Positions 17,746-27,896 of a stretch of DNA of 64,000 bases are shown here, in pieces. Position 1 is the stretch's first letter. The number at the start of each line of letters is the position of its first letter. The stretch spans positions 62,001 to 126,000 of the forward strand of contig NZ_JAQQXS010000003.1 of NCBI RefSeq assembly GCF_028595305.1, given 5' to 3'. The notes under the pieces were generated by a model, which searched no databases, was not told the origin of the DNA, and worked only from the letters and a program-made list of their open reading frames with translations. Origin of the DNA: Roseateles koreensis (GTDB taxonomy: Bacteria; Pseudomonadota; Gammaproteobacteria; Burkholderiales; Burkholderiaceae_C). The position numbers were made by a program, and so were the translations under genes.

Positions 17746-19293
17746 TTATCGCTGCCGGTTGCCGCCCAGAATGCTGCCCAGCACACCCCGAATGATTTCT
17801 CGGCCTACGGTGGACCCCATGGTGCGCAGGGCCGACCGGGCGGCCACCTCAGCCAGGCCTTCGTGATGCCCGCCACGTGGTCCGGTGGTGCCAAACATCA
17901 CGTCTTTCAATCCGTCCAGCAGCCCTCCGCCAACGTTGTTGCTGCTATTGCCGGCAGGGCTAGTGGCCCCGGGAGGAGGCTGGTCTCCTGTGCTTGCATC
18001 AGCCGGGCCGGCTTTGCCGTCGACCCGACCTTTGAGTTTTTCGTAGGCGGAGTCCCGATCGACCGCTTTTTCGTAGGCACCCGCCACCAGCGAGGTTTTG
18101 ATCAGGGTCTGACGCTGCTCCGGCGAGATGGGGCCGATCTGGCTGCCAGGCGGCAGCACGAACACCCGCTCGGTGACGCTGGGCCGGCCTTTGTCGTCCA
18201 GCAGACTCACCAGGGCCTCGCCGACCGCAAGCTCGGTGATGGCCGTGGCGATGTCCAAACCCGGGTTGGCGCGCAGCGTGTCTGCCGCCGCCTTGACTGC
18301 TTTTTGGTCGCGCGGCGTAAAGGCCCGCAGGGCATGTTGCACCCGGTTGCCCAACTGACCCAGCACGGTGTCTGGGATGTCTTGCGGGTTCTGGGTGACG
18401 AAGTAGACGCCCACCCCTTTGGAGCGAACCAGCCGCACCACCAACTCGATGCGTTCGACCAGCGCGTTTGGGGCGTCCTTGAACAGCAGATGCGCCTCAT
18501 CGAAGAAAAATACCAGCTTGGGTTGGTCCAAATCACCCACCTCGGGCAGGTGCTCGAACAACTCTGACAACAGCCACAGCAAGAAGGTGGCATACAGACG
18601 TGGCGCGTTCATCAGCTTGTCAGCCGCCAGGATGTTGACGACCCCTTGCCCGTCGACCGTTTGCATCAGGTCGGCAATATTGAGCATGGGTTCGCCAAAG
18701 AAGCGGTCGCCGCCCTGGGTTTCAATCTGCAGCAGGCCACGCTGGATGGCGCCGATACTCGCCGCTGAAACATTGCCGTAGCGGGTGGTGAATTGGGCGG
18801 CGTTGTCGCCCACGTACTGCAGCAGGGCCCGCAGATCTTTCAGGTCCAGCAGCAGCAAGCCTTGGTCGTCGGCAATCTTGAATACCAGTTGCAACACGCC
18901 CTGCTGGGTTTCGTTGAGGGCCAGCATGCGCGCCAGTAGCAGGGGGCCCATGTCGGAGATGGTGGCGCGAACCGGGTGCCCCTGCTCACCAAAAACGTCC
19001 CACAGGGTGCAGGGGCAGGCCTGTGCTGTCGGGGTATCGATGCCGCGCTCTTTCAGGGTGGCCAGCAATTTGGTATTTGGCGCGCCGGGCTGCGAAATGC
19101 CGGTCAGGTCGCCCTTCACATCCGCCATGAAGACAGGCACGCCAAGCCGCGAGAAGTTCTCGGCCAAGGTTTGCAGGCTGATGGTTTTGCCGGTGCCGGT
19201 GGCTCCCGTCACCAAGCCGTGGCGGTTGGCCAGCGCGGGCAGCAAAAAGCATTCGATGGTGTCGCGGCGGGCCAGCAGAATAGGGTCGGACAT
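17746..19293 (-). CDS. HerA-like ATPase, DUF853 (YjgR) family
   Basis: A 515-residue P-loop ATPase. Walker A is GATGTGKT at residues 30-37. Walker B is [11 protein letters not shown] near residue 262, followed by a conserved [21 protein letters not shown]. The last 100 residues include a variable Gly/Pro/Ser-rich part and an ending [20 protein letters not shown], which is typical of YjgR homologues. These are related to HerA/FtsK translocases, but their cellular role is not settled. The ATG at 19293 is preferred over a TTG at 19311. It is divergent from yebC. Confidence 0.92.
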   Translation of the reverse strand: MSDPILLARRDTIECFLLPALANRHGLVTGATGTGKTISLQTLAENFSRLGVPVFMADVKGDLTGISQPGAPNTKLLATLKERGIDTPTAQACPCTLWDVFGEQGHPVRATISDMGPLLLARMLALNETQQGVLQLVFKIADDQGLLLLDLKDLRALLQYVGDNAAQFTTRYGNVSAASIGAIQRGLLQIETQGGDRFFGEPMLNIADLMQTVDGQGVVNILAADKLMNAPRLYATFLLWLLSELFEHLPEVGDLDQPKLVFFFDEAHLLFKDAPNALVERIELVVRLVRSKGVGVYFVTQNPQDIPDTVLGQLGNRVQHALRAFTPRDQKAVKAAADTLRANPGLDIATAITELAVGEALVSLLDDKGRPSVTERVFVLPPGSQIGPISPEQRQTLIKTSLVAGAYEKAVDRDSAYEKLKGRVDGKAGPADASTGDQPPPGATSPAGNSSNNVGGGLLDGLKDVMFGTTGPRGGHHEGLAEVAARSALRTMGSTVGREIIRGVLGSILGGNRQR

Positions 19294-19341
19294 GGGCAGG
19301 GTGTGGCTCAAAGCTAAAATCGCAGTCTAACCAACATAACG

Positions 19342-19359
19342 CCGGGCTTTGAAGCCCGG
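19342..19359 (+). promoter_or_regulatory. Hairpin in the yebC leader
   Basis: CCGGGCTT and AAGCCCGG form an 8-bp stem with almost no loop, ending just before the AGGAG ribosome-binding site of yebC. A -10-like TAAAAT lies at 19315-19320, so the hairpin would be within the 5' leader. Its effect is unknown. Confidence 0.4.
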
Positions 19360-19380
19360 TGCAGCAGGAGCATTAGCCTT

Positions 19381-20106
19381 ATGGCGGGTCATTCCAAATG
19401 GGCCAATATTCAGCATCGCAAAGGCCGCCAAGACGAGAAGCGCGGCAAGATCTGGACACGCATCATCCGTGAAATCACGGTGGCGGCCCGCCAGGGCGGC
19501 CCCGACGTCAAGGACAACCCACGCCTGCGTCTGGCGGTTGAAAAGGCCAAGGGCGCCAACATGCCGGCCGACCGCATCAAGTACAACATCGACAAGGCAT
19601 CGGGCAACCTCGACGGCATCAGCTACGAGGAAATCCGCTACGAAGGTTACGGCATCGGCGGCGCTGCCATCATCATCGACACCATGACGGACAACAAGGT
19701 CCGTACGGTGGCCGAGGTGCGGCATGCCTTCAGCAAGCACGGTGGCAATTTGGGCACTGACGGCTCGGTGTCCTTCCAGTTCAAGCATTGCGGCCAACTG
19801 GTGTTCGCACCGGGCAGCGATGAGGACAAGATCATGGAGGTTGCGCTTGAAGCAGGTGCTGACGACGTGATTACCGACGATGACGGTGCCGTCGAGGTGC
19901 TGACCCCTCCGACCGAGTTTGAGACGGTAAAAAACGCGCTGGAAGCTGCGGGCTTGACGCCTGAAATGGCGGAGGTGACCATGCGGGCAGAGAACACCGT
20001 CGAGCTGACCGGAGAGGACGCGGCGCGCATGCAAAAGCTGCTCGACGTGCTGGAAGACCTGGATGACGTGCAAGACGTCTTCCACAATGCGAGCATCAAC
20101 GAATGA
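19381..20106 (+). CDS. yebC: YebC/PmpR family (TACO1-like) protein
   Basis: A 241-residue cytoplasmic protein with the family start [18 protein letters not shown] and the later [11 protein letters not shown] and [12 protein letters not shown] blocks. Family members were first described as transcription regulators. More recent work implicates several of them in helping ribosomes through proline-rich stretches. A ribosome-binding site (CAGGAG) precedes the ATG. It overlaps purD by four bases (ATGA) and begins the cluster that runs through rng. Confidence 0.96.
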   Translation: MAGHSKWANIQHRKGRQDEKRGKIWTRIIREITVAARQGGPDVKDNPRLRLAVEKAKGANMPADRIKYNIDKASGNLDGISYEEIRYEGYGIGGAAIIIDTMTDNKVRTVAEVRHAFSKHGGNLGTDGSVSFQFKHCGQLVFAPGSDEDKIMEVALEAGADDVITDDDGAVEVLTPPTEFETVKNALEAAGLTPEMAEVTMRAENTVELTGEDAARMQKLLDVLEDLDDVQDVFHNASINE

Positions 20107-21383
20107 AGGTTCTGGTTTTGGGGAATGGCGGGCGCGAGCACGCGCTGGCTTGGAAATTGGCACAGGCAGATCGCGTGAGCCAGGTGTTCGTGGCACCGGG
20201 CAATGGCGGCACGGCGCGGGACCCGCGTCTCAAGAATGTGCCGATCACCGATGTGAAGGCGCTGGCCGACTTTGCCGCTGAAAACAAGATCGGCCTGACC
20301 GTGGTTGGCCCCGAGGCCTTTCTGGCCGCTGGGGTCGTGGACGAGTTTCGCGCCCGTGGCCTGCGCATTTTCGGTCCCACCAAGGCCGCGGCGCAGTTGG
20401 AGTCCAGCAAGGCTTTCGCCAAGGCCTTCATGAAGCGCCACGCCATTCCGACCGCCGACTACGAAGTGTTCAGCGACGTGGCCGCGGCGCATGCCTATGT
20501 GGAAGCCCAAGGTGCACCCATCGTCATCAAGGCTGATGGCCTCGCGGCGGGCAAGGGCGTGGTCGTTGCCATGACCCTGGCCGAGGCGCATGAGGCAATC
20601 GACTGGATCTTGGCTGACAACAAGCTGGGCGTGGTCCACAACGAGGGTGGCGCGCGCGTTGTCATCGAGCAATTCCTGCAAGGCGAAGAAGCCAGCTTCA
20701 TCGTGTTGTGCGACGGCAAGAATGTGGTTTCCCTGGCGACCAGCCAGGACCATAAACGTCTGAAGGACGGCGACGAAGGCCCCAACACCGGCGGCATGGG
20801 TGCTTACTCGCCCGCCCCGGTCGTGACGCCCAATGTGCACGCCAAGGCCATGCATGAAATCATCATGCCGACCATTCAGGGCATGGCACGCGACGGTATC
20901 CCCTTCACTGGTTTCTTGTACGCCGGGTTGATGATCGACGCCCAGGGCCAACCCCGTACGGTGGAGTTCAACACCCGCATGGGCGACCCGGAAACGCAAC
21001 CCATCATGATGCGCCTGAAGAGCGATCTGCTGGAGGTGCTGCTGCACGCCACCGACGGCACGCTGGACCAAGTGGAGTTGCAATGGGACCGCCGTGTCGC
21101 GCTGGGCGTGGTGCTGGCGGCCGAAGGCTATCCGCTCGCGCCGCGCAAGGGCGATGCCATCACCGGCCTGCCCACAGATGCCGAAGACGTGATGGTCTTC
21201 CACGCCGGTACGGCGAAGGCGGCCGATCAACTGCTGAGCTCGGGCGGCCGGGTGCTGTGCGTCACCGCGCTGGGCGAGTCGGTGCGCACGGCGCAGCAAC
21301 TGGCCTATGACACTGTCGTCAAAATTCAGTTCGACGGCAAGCAGTACCGCCAGGACATTGGCCATCGCGCGGTGAAACGCTGA
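20103..21383 (+). CDS. purD: Phosphoribosylamine-glycine ligase (GARS)
   Basis: Second step of purine synthesis, joining phosphoribosylamine to glycine using ATP. It begins [19 protein letters not shown]. The ATP-grasp domain contains [19 protein letters not shown], and the metal/ATP site [11 protein letters not shown] lies near residue 285. The 426-residue length is normal. It is the second gene of the cluster, overlapping yebC by four bases and hemF by one base. Confidence 0.97.
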   Translation: MKVLVLGNGGREHALAWKLAQADRVSQVFVAPGNGGTARDPRLKNVPITDVKALADFAAENKIGLTVVGPEAFLAAGVVDEFRARGLRIFGPTKAAAQLESSKAFAKAFMKRHAIPTADYEVFSDVAAAHAYVEAQGAPIVIKADGLAAGKGVVVAMTLAEAHEAIDWILADNKLGVVHNEGGARVVIEQFLQGEEASFIVLCDGKNVVSLATSQDHKRLKDGDEGPNTGGMGAYSPAPVVTPNVHAKAMHEIIMPTIQGMARDGIPFTGFLYAGLMIDAQGQPRTVEFNTRMGDPETQPIMMRLKSDLLEVLLHATDGTLDQVELQWDRRVALGVVLAAEGYPLAPRKGDAITGLPTDAEDVMVFHAGTAKAADQLLSSGGRVLCVTALGESVRTAQQLAYDTVVKIQFDGKQYRQDIGHRAVKR

Positions 21384-22333
21384 TGATCGATACCCAACAG
21401 GTTCGCGACTATCTGCTCGGTTTGCAGCAGCGCATCGTTAGCGCACTGGAGGCAGCTGATGGCAACGCTTTCGTCAGCGACGGCTGGACCCGTGAACCGG
21501 GCAGCCGCCTGGAGGGGGATGGCCTGTCGCGCCTGATCGAAGGCGGATCGGTGTTCGAACGCGGAGGGGTCAACTTCTCGCATGTGCGGGGGCGTGTGCT
21601 GCCGCCTTCGGCCACACAGCATCGCCCAGAACTGGCGGGCGCTCCGTTCGAGGCGATGGGTGTCTCGTTGGTGATTCACCCGCACAACCCTTTTGTGCCC
21701 ACGGTGCACATGAATGTGCGCATGTTTGCGGCGTTGCCGACAGGCGCCGAGCCGGTCGTGTGGTTCGGCGGCGGCATGGACTTGACACCGTATTACGGTT
21801 TCGAGCGCGATGCCCAGCATTTCCACCGCGTCTGCGAAAAAGCCCTGCAGCCGCACGGCGAACAGCTGTATCCGCAGTTCAAGACCTGGTGCGATGAATA
21901 TTTCTTTTTGAAGCACCGCAACGAGCCACGCGGCATCGGCGGCATCTTCTTCGATGACTTCTCGAAAGACGACAGCCAAGGCGGGTTCGACGCCGCCTTT
22001 GCCATGCTGCGTGACGTGGGCGATGCGTTCGTGCCGGCTTATCTGCCCATCGTCGAGCGGCGCCAGGGCTTGGCCTACACCGAGCGCGAGCGGGACTTCC
22101 AGGCGTACCGAAGGGGGCGCTACGTGGAGTTCAACCTGGTGTTCGATCGCGGCACCTTGTTTGGCCTGCAGTCAGGCGGGCGCACCGAGTCGATCCTGAT
22201 GTCCATGCCGCCCGTGGTGAAATGGCGTTATCAGTGGTCGCCCGAAGACGGGTCGCAAGAAGCCAAGCTATACACCGACTTCCTGCGCCCACGCGATTGG
22301 GCGCAGGAGCCTGCCACCCACCTATGGCTGTAA
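21383..22333 (+). CDS. hemF: Oxygen-dependent coproporphyrinogen-III oxidase
   Basis: Aerobic heme synthesis, decarboxylating coproporphyrinogen III to protoporphyrinogen IX. The 316-residue sequence has the conserved blocks [28 protein letters not shown] and [14 protein letters not shown], and HMNVRMF at the dimer/active-site face. It overlaps the purD stop by one base. Use of the oxygen-dependent enzyme suits an aerobe. No anaerobic hemN is in the window. Confidence 0.96.
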   Translation: MIDTQQVRDYLLGLQQRIVSALEAADGNAFVSDGWTREPGSRLEGDGLSRLIEGGSVFERGGVNFSHVRGRVLPPSATQHRPELAGAPFEAMGVSLVIHPHNPFVPTVHMNVRMFAALPTGAEPVVWFGGGMDLTPYYGFERDAQHFHRVCEKALQPHGEQLYPQFKTWCDEYFFLKHRNEPRGIGGIFFDDFSKDDSQGGFDAAFAMLRDVGDAFVPAYLPIVERRQGLAYTERERDFQAYRRGRYVEFNLVFDRGTLFGLQSGGRTESILMSMPPVVKWRYQWSPEDGSQEAKLYTDFLRPRDWAQEPATHLWL

Positions 22334-22359
22334 AGCCGGGTTCAGACAGGCTTCACCGC

Positions 22360-22971
22360 ATGCAAAAGCCATCCCGAACGGGCTTGTTCGGCGGTAGTTT
22401 CGACCCCGTCCATCGCGCTCATTTGAGCCTGGCGCATTGCGCTGTGGATCAGCTGGGCCTGGACCGTCTGCTGTGGATGCCCGCTGGGCGCCCCTGGCAA
22501 AAAACCGGGCGGGGCTTGGCTTCGCCTGAGCATCGCCGGGCCATGGTTGAGTTGATGGTGCAAGGCGAGGCGCGCTTTATTGTGGACGACAGCGAGTTGG
22601 TGCGCGATGGCGCCAGCTACACCATTGATACCGTGCGTTCGCGTTTGGCAGCGCATCCGGAAGAATCCTTGTTCTTGGTGATTGGCCAGGATCAATACAT
22701 CCGCCTGCATACCTGGCGAGAGTGGCGCGAACTGCTGGCCTCAGTCACCGTGGCCGTCGCGGCACGTGCCGATCAAGAAGTTCAGGCTTCTGCCGAAGTT
22801 GCCGAATACCTGTTGAACAATCCGGCCAAGATCATGAAGCTGGCCATGCCGGCCATGCAAATTTCATCCACCCAGGTGCGCGACATGGCGGCGCGCGCTG
22901 AGGATATCCGCCCCTTGGTGGGCGACGCGGTGGCGGGGTATATTGCCCAGCACCGTCTTTACAGTGAGTAG
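22360..22971 (+). CDS. nadD: Nicotinate-nucleotide adenylyltransferase
   Basis: Converts nicotinate mononucleotide to deamido-NAD using ATP. The 203-residue protein begins with the nucleotidyltransferase motif TGLFGGSFDPVHRAHL, including the HxxH-type ATP site. The ISSTQVRD motif near residue 165 is the second ATP-binding signature. The ATG at 22360 is preferred. In-frame starts at 22222 and 22324 overlap hemF and add non-conserved residues. It lies between hemF and rsfS, the usual partner of nadD. Confidence 0.95.
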   Translation: MQKPSRTGLFGGSFDPVHRAHLSLAHCAVDQLGLDRLLWMPAGRPWQKTGRGLASPEHRRAMVELMVQGEARFIVDDSELVRDGASYTIDTVRSRLAAHPEESLFLVIGQDQYIRLHTWREWRELLASVTVAVAARADQEVQASAEVAEYLLNNPAKIMKLAMPAMQISSTQVRDMAARAEDIRPLVGDAVAGYIAQHRLYSE

Positions 22972-22978
22972 ACCCTGA

Positions 22979-23758
22979 ATGGACATTCGTAAGTTGCAAC
23001 GCGCCATCGTCGATGGCTTGGAAGATGTGAAGGCCCAGAACATCGTGGTCTTCAATACCGAGCACCTGTCACCGCTGTTCGAGCGCGTGATCATCGCCTC
23101 GGGCACCAGCAACCGCCAGACCAAGGCGCTGGCCTCCAGCGTTCGCGTCACCGTCAAGGAGCGCGGGATGGACGTCCTGCGCTGTGAGGGCGAAGAAAAC
23201 GGCGAGTGGATCATCGTGGACTGCGGCGCTGCCGTGGTGCATGTGATGCAACCGTCCATCCGCGACTATTACCACCTGGAAGAAATCTGGGGCGGCAAGC
23301 CAGTGAACATGAAAATGTCCGATGGCGAGACCAAGCTGGTCAAGGCTTCAGAGGATGACGCGCCGAAGAAGAAGGCGACGGCCAAGAAAGCCGCATCCGC
23401 CACCAGCGCCAAGGAAGAAGCCCTGAAAGGCCCGGTGAAGCTGCCCGCCAAGAAGGCTGCGCCCAAGAAGGCCGCAACTGGTGAAGCCAAGCCCGCCGCT
23501 AAAAAAGTGGTGGCCAAGAAGGGCGTGACCCGCACCGTGGGTGTCAAGACGCCCGTCGACAAGACCATCAAGGTGGGCCAGCCCAAGCCGGCTACCAAGA
23601 AGGCTGCTACCAAATCGGCCGCCAAATCTGCAACTAAGCCCGCAGCAAAGCCCGCCGTGAAGTCGGCTGCCAAGCCGGTCGCCGCCAAGAAGGTAGCTGC
23701 CAAGACTCCGGCAGCCGCCAAAAAGGCACCGGCCAAGAAAACCGCCACCCGCGGTTGA
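22979..23758 (+). CDS. rsfS: Ribosome silencing factor RsfS with long histone-H1-like tail
   Basis: Residues 1-106 are a standard RsfS/RsfA domain (DIRKLQRAIVDGLEDVKAQNI, then RQTKALASSV, CEGEENGEWIIVDCG and PSIRDYYHLEEIWGG). This domain binds L14 and blocks subunit joining in starvation. The normal family length is about 105-130 residues. This protein continues to 259 with roughly 130 residues of Lys, Ala, Pro and Thr repeats (KKAAPKKAA, KSAAKSATKPAAK) like the tail of histone H1 or AlgP. The tail has no predicted fold and would carry a large positive charge. Reading frame and codon choice stay uniform, so it does not look like a frameshift artefact. Confidence 0.93.
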   Translation: MDIRKLQRAIVDGLEDVKAQNIVVFNTEHLSPLFERVIIASGTSNRQTKALASSVRVTVKERGMDVLRCEGEENGEWIIVDCGAAVVHVMQPSIRDYYHLEEIWGGKPVNMKMSDGETKLVKASEDDAPKKKATAKKAASATSAKEEALKGPVKLPAKKAAPKKAATGEAKPAAKKVVAKKGVTRTVGVKTPVDKTIKVGQPKPATKKAATKSAAKSATKPAAKPAVKSAAKPVAAKKVAAKTPAAAKKAPAKKTATRG

Positions 23759-23784
23759 CGTTGTGCTTCAGCGTTAGTTAGCCC

Positions 23785-24252
23785 ATGCGTTTGTATTTGG
23801 TGGCCGTGGGCCAACGCCAGCCCGCGTGGGCTGACACCGCGTATGAAGACTTCGCCAAGCGCTTTCCACCCGAAATGCGCCTGGAGCTGAAGGCCGTCAA
23901 GGCGGAGACACGCGGCAGCAAGACGGCCGAGCAGTTGATGGCCGCTGAGGCGCTGCGCATCGAGGCGGCTTTGCCCAAGGGCGTGCGGCGCGTCATCCTC
24001 GATGAGCGCGGTGACCGTCGCACCAGCATGCAGTTGGCTGAGCGCATGAAGGTCTGGATGGGTGATGGGCGCGACGTCGCTTTGATCATTGGCGGGCCCG
24101 ATGGCTTGGCACCAGCGCTCAAAGCCACGGCCGATGAAACGTTGCGCCTCTCCGACCTGACGCTACCCCATGCCTTTGCCCGTGTGCTGCTGGCTGAGGG
24201 CTTGTATCGCGCATGGACGGTAATGACCGGGCACCCCTATCACCGGGAATGA
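23785..24252 (+). CDS. rlmH: 23S rRNA (pseudouridine1915-N3)-methyltransferase
   Basis: SPOUT methyltransferase that modifies helix 69 of 23S rRNA in the assembled ribosome. The 155 residues match the usual size. The SAM knot is seen in [13 protein letters not shown] and [23 protein letters not shown]. The protein ends GHPYHRE as in other family members. It follows rsfS by 26 bases in the common nadD-rsfS-rlmH order. Confidence 0.97.
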   Translation: MRLYLVAVGQRQPAWADTAYEDFAKRFPPEMRLELKAVKAETRGSKTAEQLMAAEALRIEAALPKGVRRVILDERGDRRTSMQLAERMKVWMGDGRDVALIIGGPDGLAPALKATADETLRLSDLTLPHAFARVLLAEGLYRAWTVMTGHPYHRE

Positions 24253-24327
24253 AGGGGCTGGCGTGCTGCGGCGCCCATTTGGCCCCGTTGGGATCTATTG
24301 GGTTTATTTGACAAGGCAGGAATGGCC

Positions 24328-24966
24328 ATGAGTTTTGAGTTTGTCTATCTGGCCTCGCAAAGTCCCCGCCGGCGGCAACTGCTGGATCAGTTGGGCGTGC
24401 GTTACGAGGTTTTGCTGCTCGGCACCGACGAAGATCCGGAGAGCCTGGAGGTGGTGCTGCCCGGCGAAGATCCCGAGGCCTATGTGGCCCGTGTGACGCA
24501 ACTCAAGCTGCTGGCTGCGCTGGACCGCCTGGCCGCCCGAGGCCTGCCTGCGGCACCCGTGCTGTGCAGCGACACGACGGTGGCCTTGGATCAGCACATT
24601 CTCGGCAAGCCCTTGGATGCTGACGAGGCTTTGCAAACCTTGAGCTTGCTGGCAGGCCGGCGCCACCGGGTCATTACGGCGGTCGCGGTTGCGGCGGGTA
24701 TGGCGGGTGCGGCCCATCTTGGTGAACTTGCGCCCCAGCAATACCGGGCGCTGAGCGTTTCGACCGTCGATTTCTCGGAGATTGATCCCGAGCAGCTCAG
24801 GCGTTATGTCGCAAGCGGTGAGCCCTTTGGCAAAGCCGGTGCCTATGCCATACAAAGTCAGGCGGCGGCGTGGATATCTCGCATTGAAGGAAGCTATTCA
24901 GGCATCATGGGGCTCCCCCTGTTTGAAACGGCTCAATTGCTGCGCAAGGTGGGCGTGCATTTCTGA
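24328..24966 (+). CDS. Maf-family nucleoside triphosphate pyrophosphatase (YhdE type)
   Basis: A 212-residue house-cleaning pyrophosphatase that probably hydrolyses dTTP/UTP and modified pyrimidine nucleotides. The signature [17 protein letters not shown] and the [15 protein letters not shown] block point to the YhdE rather than the YceF group. The KAGAYAIQ motif lies near residue 170. I chose the ATG at 24328, seven bases behind AGGA. Starts at 24322 (ATG) and 24298 (TTG) are also in frame. It sits between rlmH and rng. Confidence 0.92.
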   Translation: MSFEFVYLASQSPRRRQLLDQLGVRYEVLLLGTDEDPESLEVVLPGEDPEAYVARVTQLKLLAALDRLAARGLPAAPVLCSDTTVALDQHILGKPLDADEALQTLSLLAGRRHRVITAVAVAAGMAGAAHLGELAPQQYRALSVSTVDFSEIDPEQLRRYVASGEPFGKAGAYAIQSQAAAWISRIEGSYSGIMGLPLFETAQLLRKVGVHF

Positions 24967-24979
24967 GCGTTGTGGAGTT

Positions 24980-25030
24980 CTGTCGACTGCTGCTGGTGAT
25001 GGTGCGCGAGCAGGCCGCAGCAGTCGACAG
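24980..25030 (+). promoter_or_regulatory. Large perfect hairpin in the rng 5' leader
   Basis: CTGTCGACTGCTGC (24980-24993) and its exact reverse complement (25017-25030) form a 14-bp stem with a 23-base loop. It begins 14 bases after the maf stop and ends 20 bases before the rng start codon. No T-tract follows, so it is not a simple terminator. Confidence 0.6.
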
Positions 25031-25050
25031 CATTCAAGAGTCGAGAGCCC

Positions 25051-26538
25051 ATGGAAGATATTCTGATCAACTGGACGCCCCAGGAAACCCGCGTGGCGGT
25101 GGTCGAAAACGGCGCGGTGCAGGAGCTTCACGTCGAGCGCACCCTGGAGCGCGGTTTGGTGGGCAATGTGTACTCCGGCAAGGTGGCGCGAGTGCTGCCG
25201 GGCATGCAGTCGGCCTTCATTGACATCGGCCTGGAGCGGGCGGCGTTTCTTCATGTCGCCGATCTGCATCTCAATGGCACCGCCGCACAGCCGCGCAGCC
25301 ACCATGCGGACGCTGGTGTGGTGACGCCCATCGAGCGGCTGTTGTTCGAGGGGCAGACCCTGACAGTGCAGGTGATCAAGGACCCTATCGGCACCAAAGG
25401 TGCACGGTTGTCATCCCAAATCAGCATTGCCGGGCGCATGCTGGTGTTTTTGCCGCAGGACGAGCACATCGGCATCTCTCAGAAAATTGGTTCGCCCGAG
25501 AACCGCGAGGCCTTGCGCCAGCGCATGCAGGCGTTAGTGGGTAAAGCGGACGAGGGCGGCGGCGGTGGCTTCATCTTGCGCACCAATGCTGAAGACGCCA
25601 CGGATGAAGAGTTGGCCTCTGACATCGCTTACCTGCGTAAAGCCTGGGCGCGCATCCGCCACGGCGCGCTCAACTCGCCGCCGACGAGTTTGCTGCATCA
25701 AGACCTGAGCTTGGTCGAGCGGGTGCTGCGCGATTTGGTGAATGAGCGAACGGGCTCGATTCGCATCGACTCCAAGCTGCAGTATGAAGTGCTGCATGGC
25801 TTTGGCGAAACCTTCATGCCGGCAGCCACGGCCAAGTTGGAGTTGTACCGTGGAGAGCGCCCCATCTTTGATTTGAACAATATCGACGCCGAGATCGGCC
25901 GGGCGATGGCGCGACGGGTTGATTTGAAATCGGGCGGCTATCTGATCTTCGATCAGACCGAGGCCATGACCACGATTGACGTCAATACCGGCGGCTTTGT
26001 GGGGGCTCGCAATTTCGATGACACCATTTTCAAGACCAATCTGGAGGCTGCAGGCACGATTGCGCGCCAACTGCGTTTGCGCAATCTGGGCGGCATCATC
26101 ATCGTTGACTTCATCGACATGACTCGCGAAGAGCACAAGACGGCGGTGTTGAGCGAATTCCGCAAGCAACTCAGTCGCGACCGTACCAAGGTCACGCTGG
26201 GTGGCTTCACCCAACTGGGTTTGGTGGAAATGACCCGCAAACGCACCCGTGAGTCACTGTCGCGCATGCTGTGCGAAGCCTGCCCGACTTGCGAGGGGCG
26301 AGGCCAGGTCAAAACAGCGCGCACGGTTTGCTACGACATCTTGCGCGAGATTTTGCGTGAAGCGCGACAGTTCTCACCCAAGGAGTTCCGCATCGTGGCG
26401 GCGGCCAATGTGGTGGAAATGTTGCTGGACGAAGAAAGCCAGCACTTGGCGGGCTTGTCCGATTTCATCGGCAAGCCGATTTCGCTGACGGCCGAACCGT
26501 CCAATCAAACCGAGCATTACGACATTGTGCTGATGTAA
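25051..26538 (+). CDS. rng: Ribonuclease G
   Basis: Endoribonuclease of the RNase E/G family, acting in 16S rRNA 5' maturation and mRNA decay. The 495-residue protein opens MEDILINWTPQETRVAVVE. An S1-like domain with GNVYSGKVARVLPGMQSAFIDIG follows. The catalytic region has the metal site in TTIDVNTGGFVG, and the Zn-link Cys pair is CEACPTCEGRG. It lacks the long RNase E C-terminal scaffold, so it is RNase G. It ends the yebC-rng cluster and overlaps the convergent diguanylate cyclase by 22 bases. Confidence 0.96.
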   Translation: MEDILINWTPQETRVAVVENGAVQELHVERTLERGLVGNVYSGKVARVLPGMQSAFIDIGLERAAFLHVADLHLNGTAAQPRSHHADAGVVTPIERLLFEGQTLTVQVIKDPIGTKGARLSSQISIAGRMLVFLPQDEHIGISQKIGSPENREALRQRMQALVGKADEGGGGGFILRTNAEDATDEELASDIAYLRKAWARIRHGALNSPPTSLLHQDLSLVERVLRDLVNERTGSIRIDSKLQYEVLHGFGETFMPAATAKLELYRGERPIFDLNNIDAEIGRAMARRVDLKSGGYLIFDQTEAMTTIDVNTGGFVGARNFDDTIFKTNLEAAGTIARQLRLRNLGGIIIVDFIDMTREEHKTAVLSEFRKQLSRDRTKVTLGGFTQLGLVEMTRKRTRESLSRMLCEACPTCEGRGQVKTARTVCYDILREILREARQFSPKEFRIVAAANVVEMLLDEESQHLAGLSDFIGKPISLTAEPSNQTEHYDIVLM

Positions 26539-27896
26539 GGGGCCGGCAACAGTTCTGACGCGATGTGCTTCACCGAACTCCGGTGGCGTCGACTGGTTTT
26601 TTCTTCATACATGGCTTTGTCGGCGAAGTTCAACAACTCGCTCAGAGCGGTGCCATGCTGTGGGTAGATGGCGCGCCCCATGGAGCAACCCACCTGAACC
26701 TGATGGGCACCCGTGTCGGTTTGGACGCGAATTGGCTTGCACAAAGCTTTCTCAAGCTTGTGCAACACCCGATTCAGGTCGTGCTCAGCCGGCGTTTCAG
26801 CAAGAAACAAAGCGAACTCATCGCCACCCAGCCGAGCAACCATGTCATCCCCCCGGAGTTGCTGCTGCATGCGAGCGGCCACCGTCTGCAGCACCACGTC
26901 GCCAGCGGCATGACCATGTTGATCATTGATCAACTTGAATCCGTCCAGGTCAAGATAAACCACCGCCAGTGGCTGCCCCAGCCGCTCGGCGCCGGCAAGT
27001 GCCGCGTGCAGGCGCTGCTCAAAGCGGGCGCGATTGGGCAGGCCGGTCAAGGGGTCGTGATTGGCCCGGTGTTCATGGTGTTGTGCCCGGTGCTGCAACT
27101 CGGTGACGTCAATCAAGGTGCAGATGAAGCCAATGGCTTGCCCTTTGGCGTCATGGATGACCCCAGCCTCCCACTGCAACCATCGATGCTGTCCCGCTGC
27201 ATTGAGCAGTTGAAATTCTTCGTGCAAGCGGTCTGAAGTGTGGACGGAGCTCTGCCAGCGTTGTCGCAAATGTTCTGCAATGGCGGGCGAGAGGTTGCGG
27301 GTCCACAAGTCACCCTGCCCATGGATGGCTTCCAGGCCCAACATGGCCAAGCCACGCTCATTGCAGTAGGTCAACTGACCCTGCAAATCGGTTTCGAACA
27401 GGCCAACCGGTGCCAACCGGGCCATTTCTTCAAAACGAAGACTCTGCCGCGCGGCGATATCTTGCATCTGTTGTACCAGTGTCAGTTCTTCAGCCAATTG
27501 GCGGGCTTGTTGGCGCAGTGTGTTCTCACGCCGCAGGATTTCGGACATGTCCCGAATCTGCAAGATGCATTGCCGTACCGAGTCGTTGCGCAGGGCGTGT
27601 ACTTCGATCATTTGGTGAATGCGCTCCGCGGCGGGTTCAGCGCGCGCAAACAAGGGCAGAGGCTTTGGGTGAAAGGCGTGAGACAGCCGGCTGGCTCGGC
27701 CCAGGCGCAGCGCCTCGTCGCAGGCCTGCAGCAGGCGGGGCTCAATGGTGTCGCCAAAGGCTTGGTTCAAGGTCAATCCTTGCACCGGGAATTCACAACG
27801 GCTGCGGTTTCGGACCCAGCGATTGCAAACTTCGATTTTCCCGACGTGGTCGAGAACGATTACGCCGATCTCAAGGGCTTCCAAGGCATTTCTCAT
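26517..27896 (-). CDS. PAS-PAS-GGDEF diguanylate cyclase
   Basis: A 459-residue cytoplasmic protein predicted to make cyclic di-GMP. A first PAS-like domain spans about residues 1-120 (LEIGVIVLDHVGKIEVCNRW). A second PAS/PAC spans about 160-285 (MARLAPVGLFETDLQGQLTYCN). The GGDEF domain starts at HDPLTGLPNRARFEQRL and has an intact LGGDEFALF near residue 358. An inhibitory site RGDD lies five residues before it, so product inhibition is likely. There is no EAL domain. The start overlaps the CheC gene stop by four bases, making it the last gene of the CheY-CheC-GGDEF operon. Confidence 0.93.
   Translation of the reverse strand: MRNALEALEIGVIVLDHVGKIEVCNRWVRNRSRCEFPVQGLTLNQAFGDTIEPRLLQACDEALRLGRASRLSHAFHPKPLPLFARAEPAAERIHQMIEVHALRNDSVRQCILQIRDMSEILRRENTLRQQARQLAEELTLVQQMQDIAARQSLRFEEMARLAPVGLFETDLQGQLTYCNERGLAMLGLEAIHGQGDLWTRNLSPAIAEHLRQRWQSSVHTSDRLHEEFQLLNAAGQHRWLQWEAGVIHDAKGQAIGFICTLIDVTELQHRAQHHEHRANHDPLTGLPNRARFEQRLHAALAGAERLGQPLAVVYLDLDGFKLINDQHGHAAGDVVLQTVAARMQQQLRGDDMVARLGGDEFALFLAETPAEHDLNRVLHKLEKALCKPIRVQTDTGAHQVQVGCSMGRAIYPQHGTALSELLNFADKAMYEEKTSRRHRSSVKHIASELLPAPYISTMS

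Noticed and set aside
17532-17786. N-terminal extension of the LytS-type kinase
   Set aside because: It overlaps the 3' end of the HerA-like gene and lacks membrane or sensor features. The ATG at 17531 fits the family.
19647-21365. 572-codon frame opposite yebC and purD
   Set aside because: It is a shadow of two well-conserved genes, His/Gly/Gln-rich with no domain.
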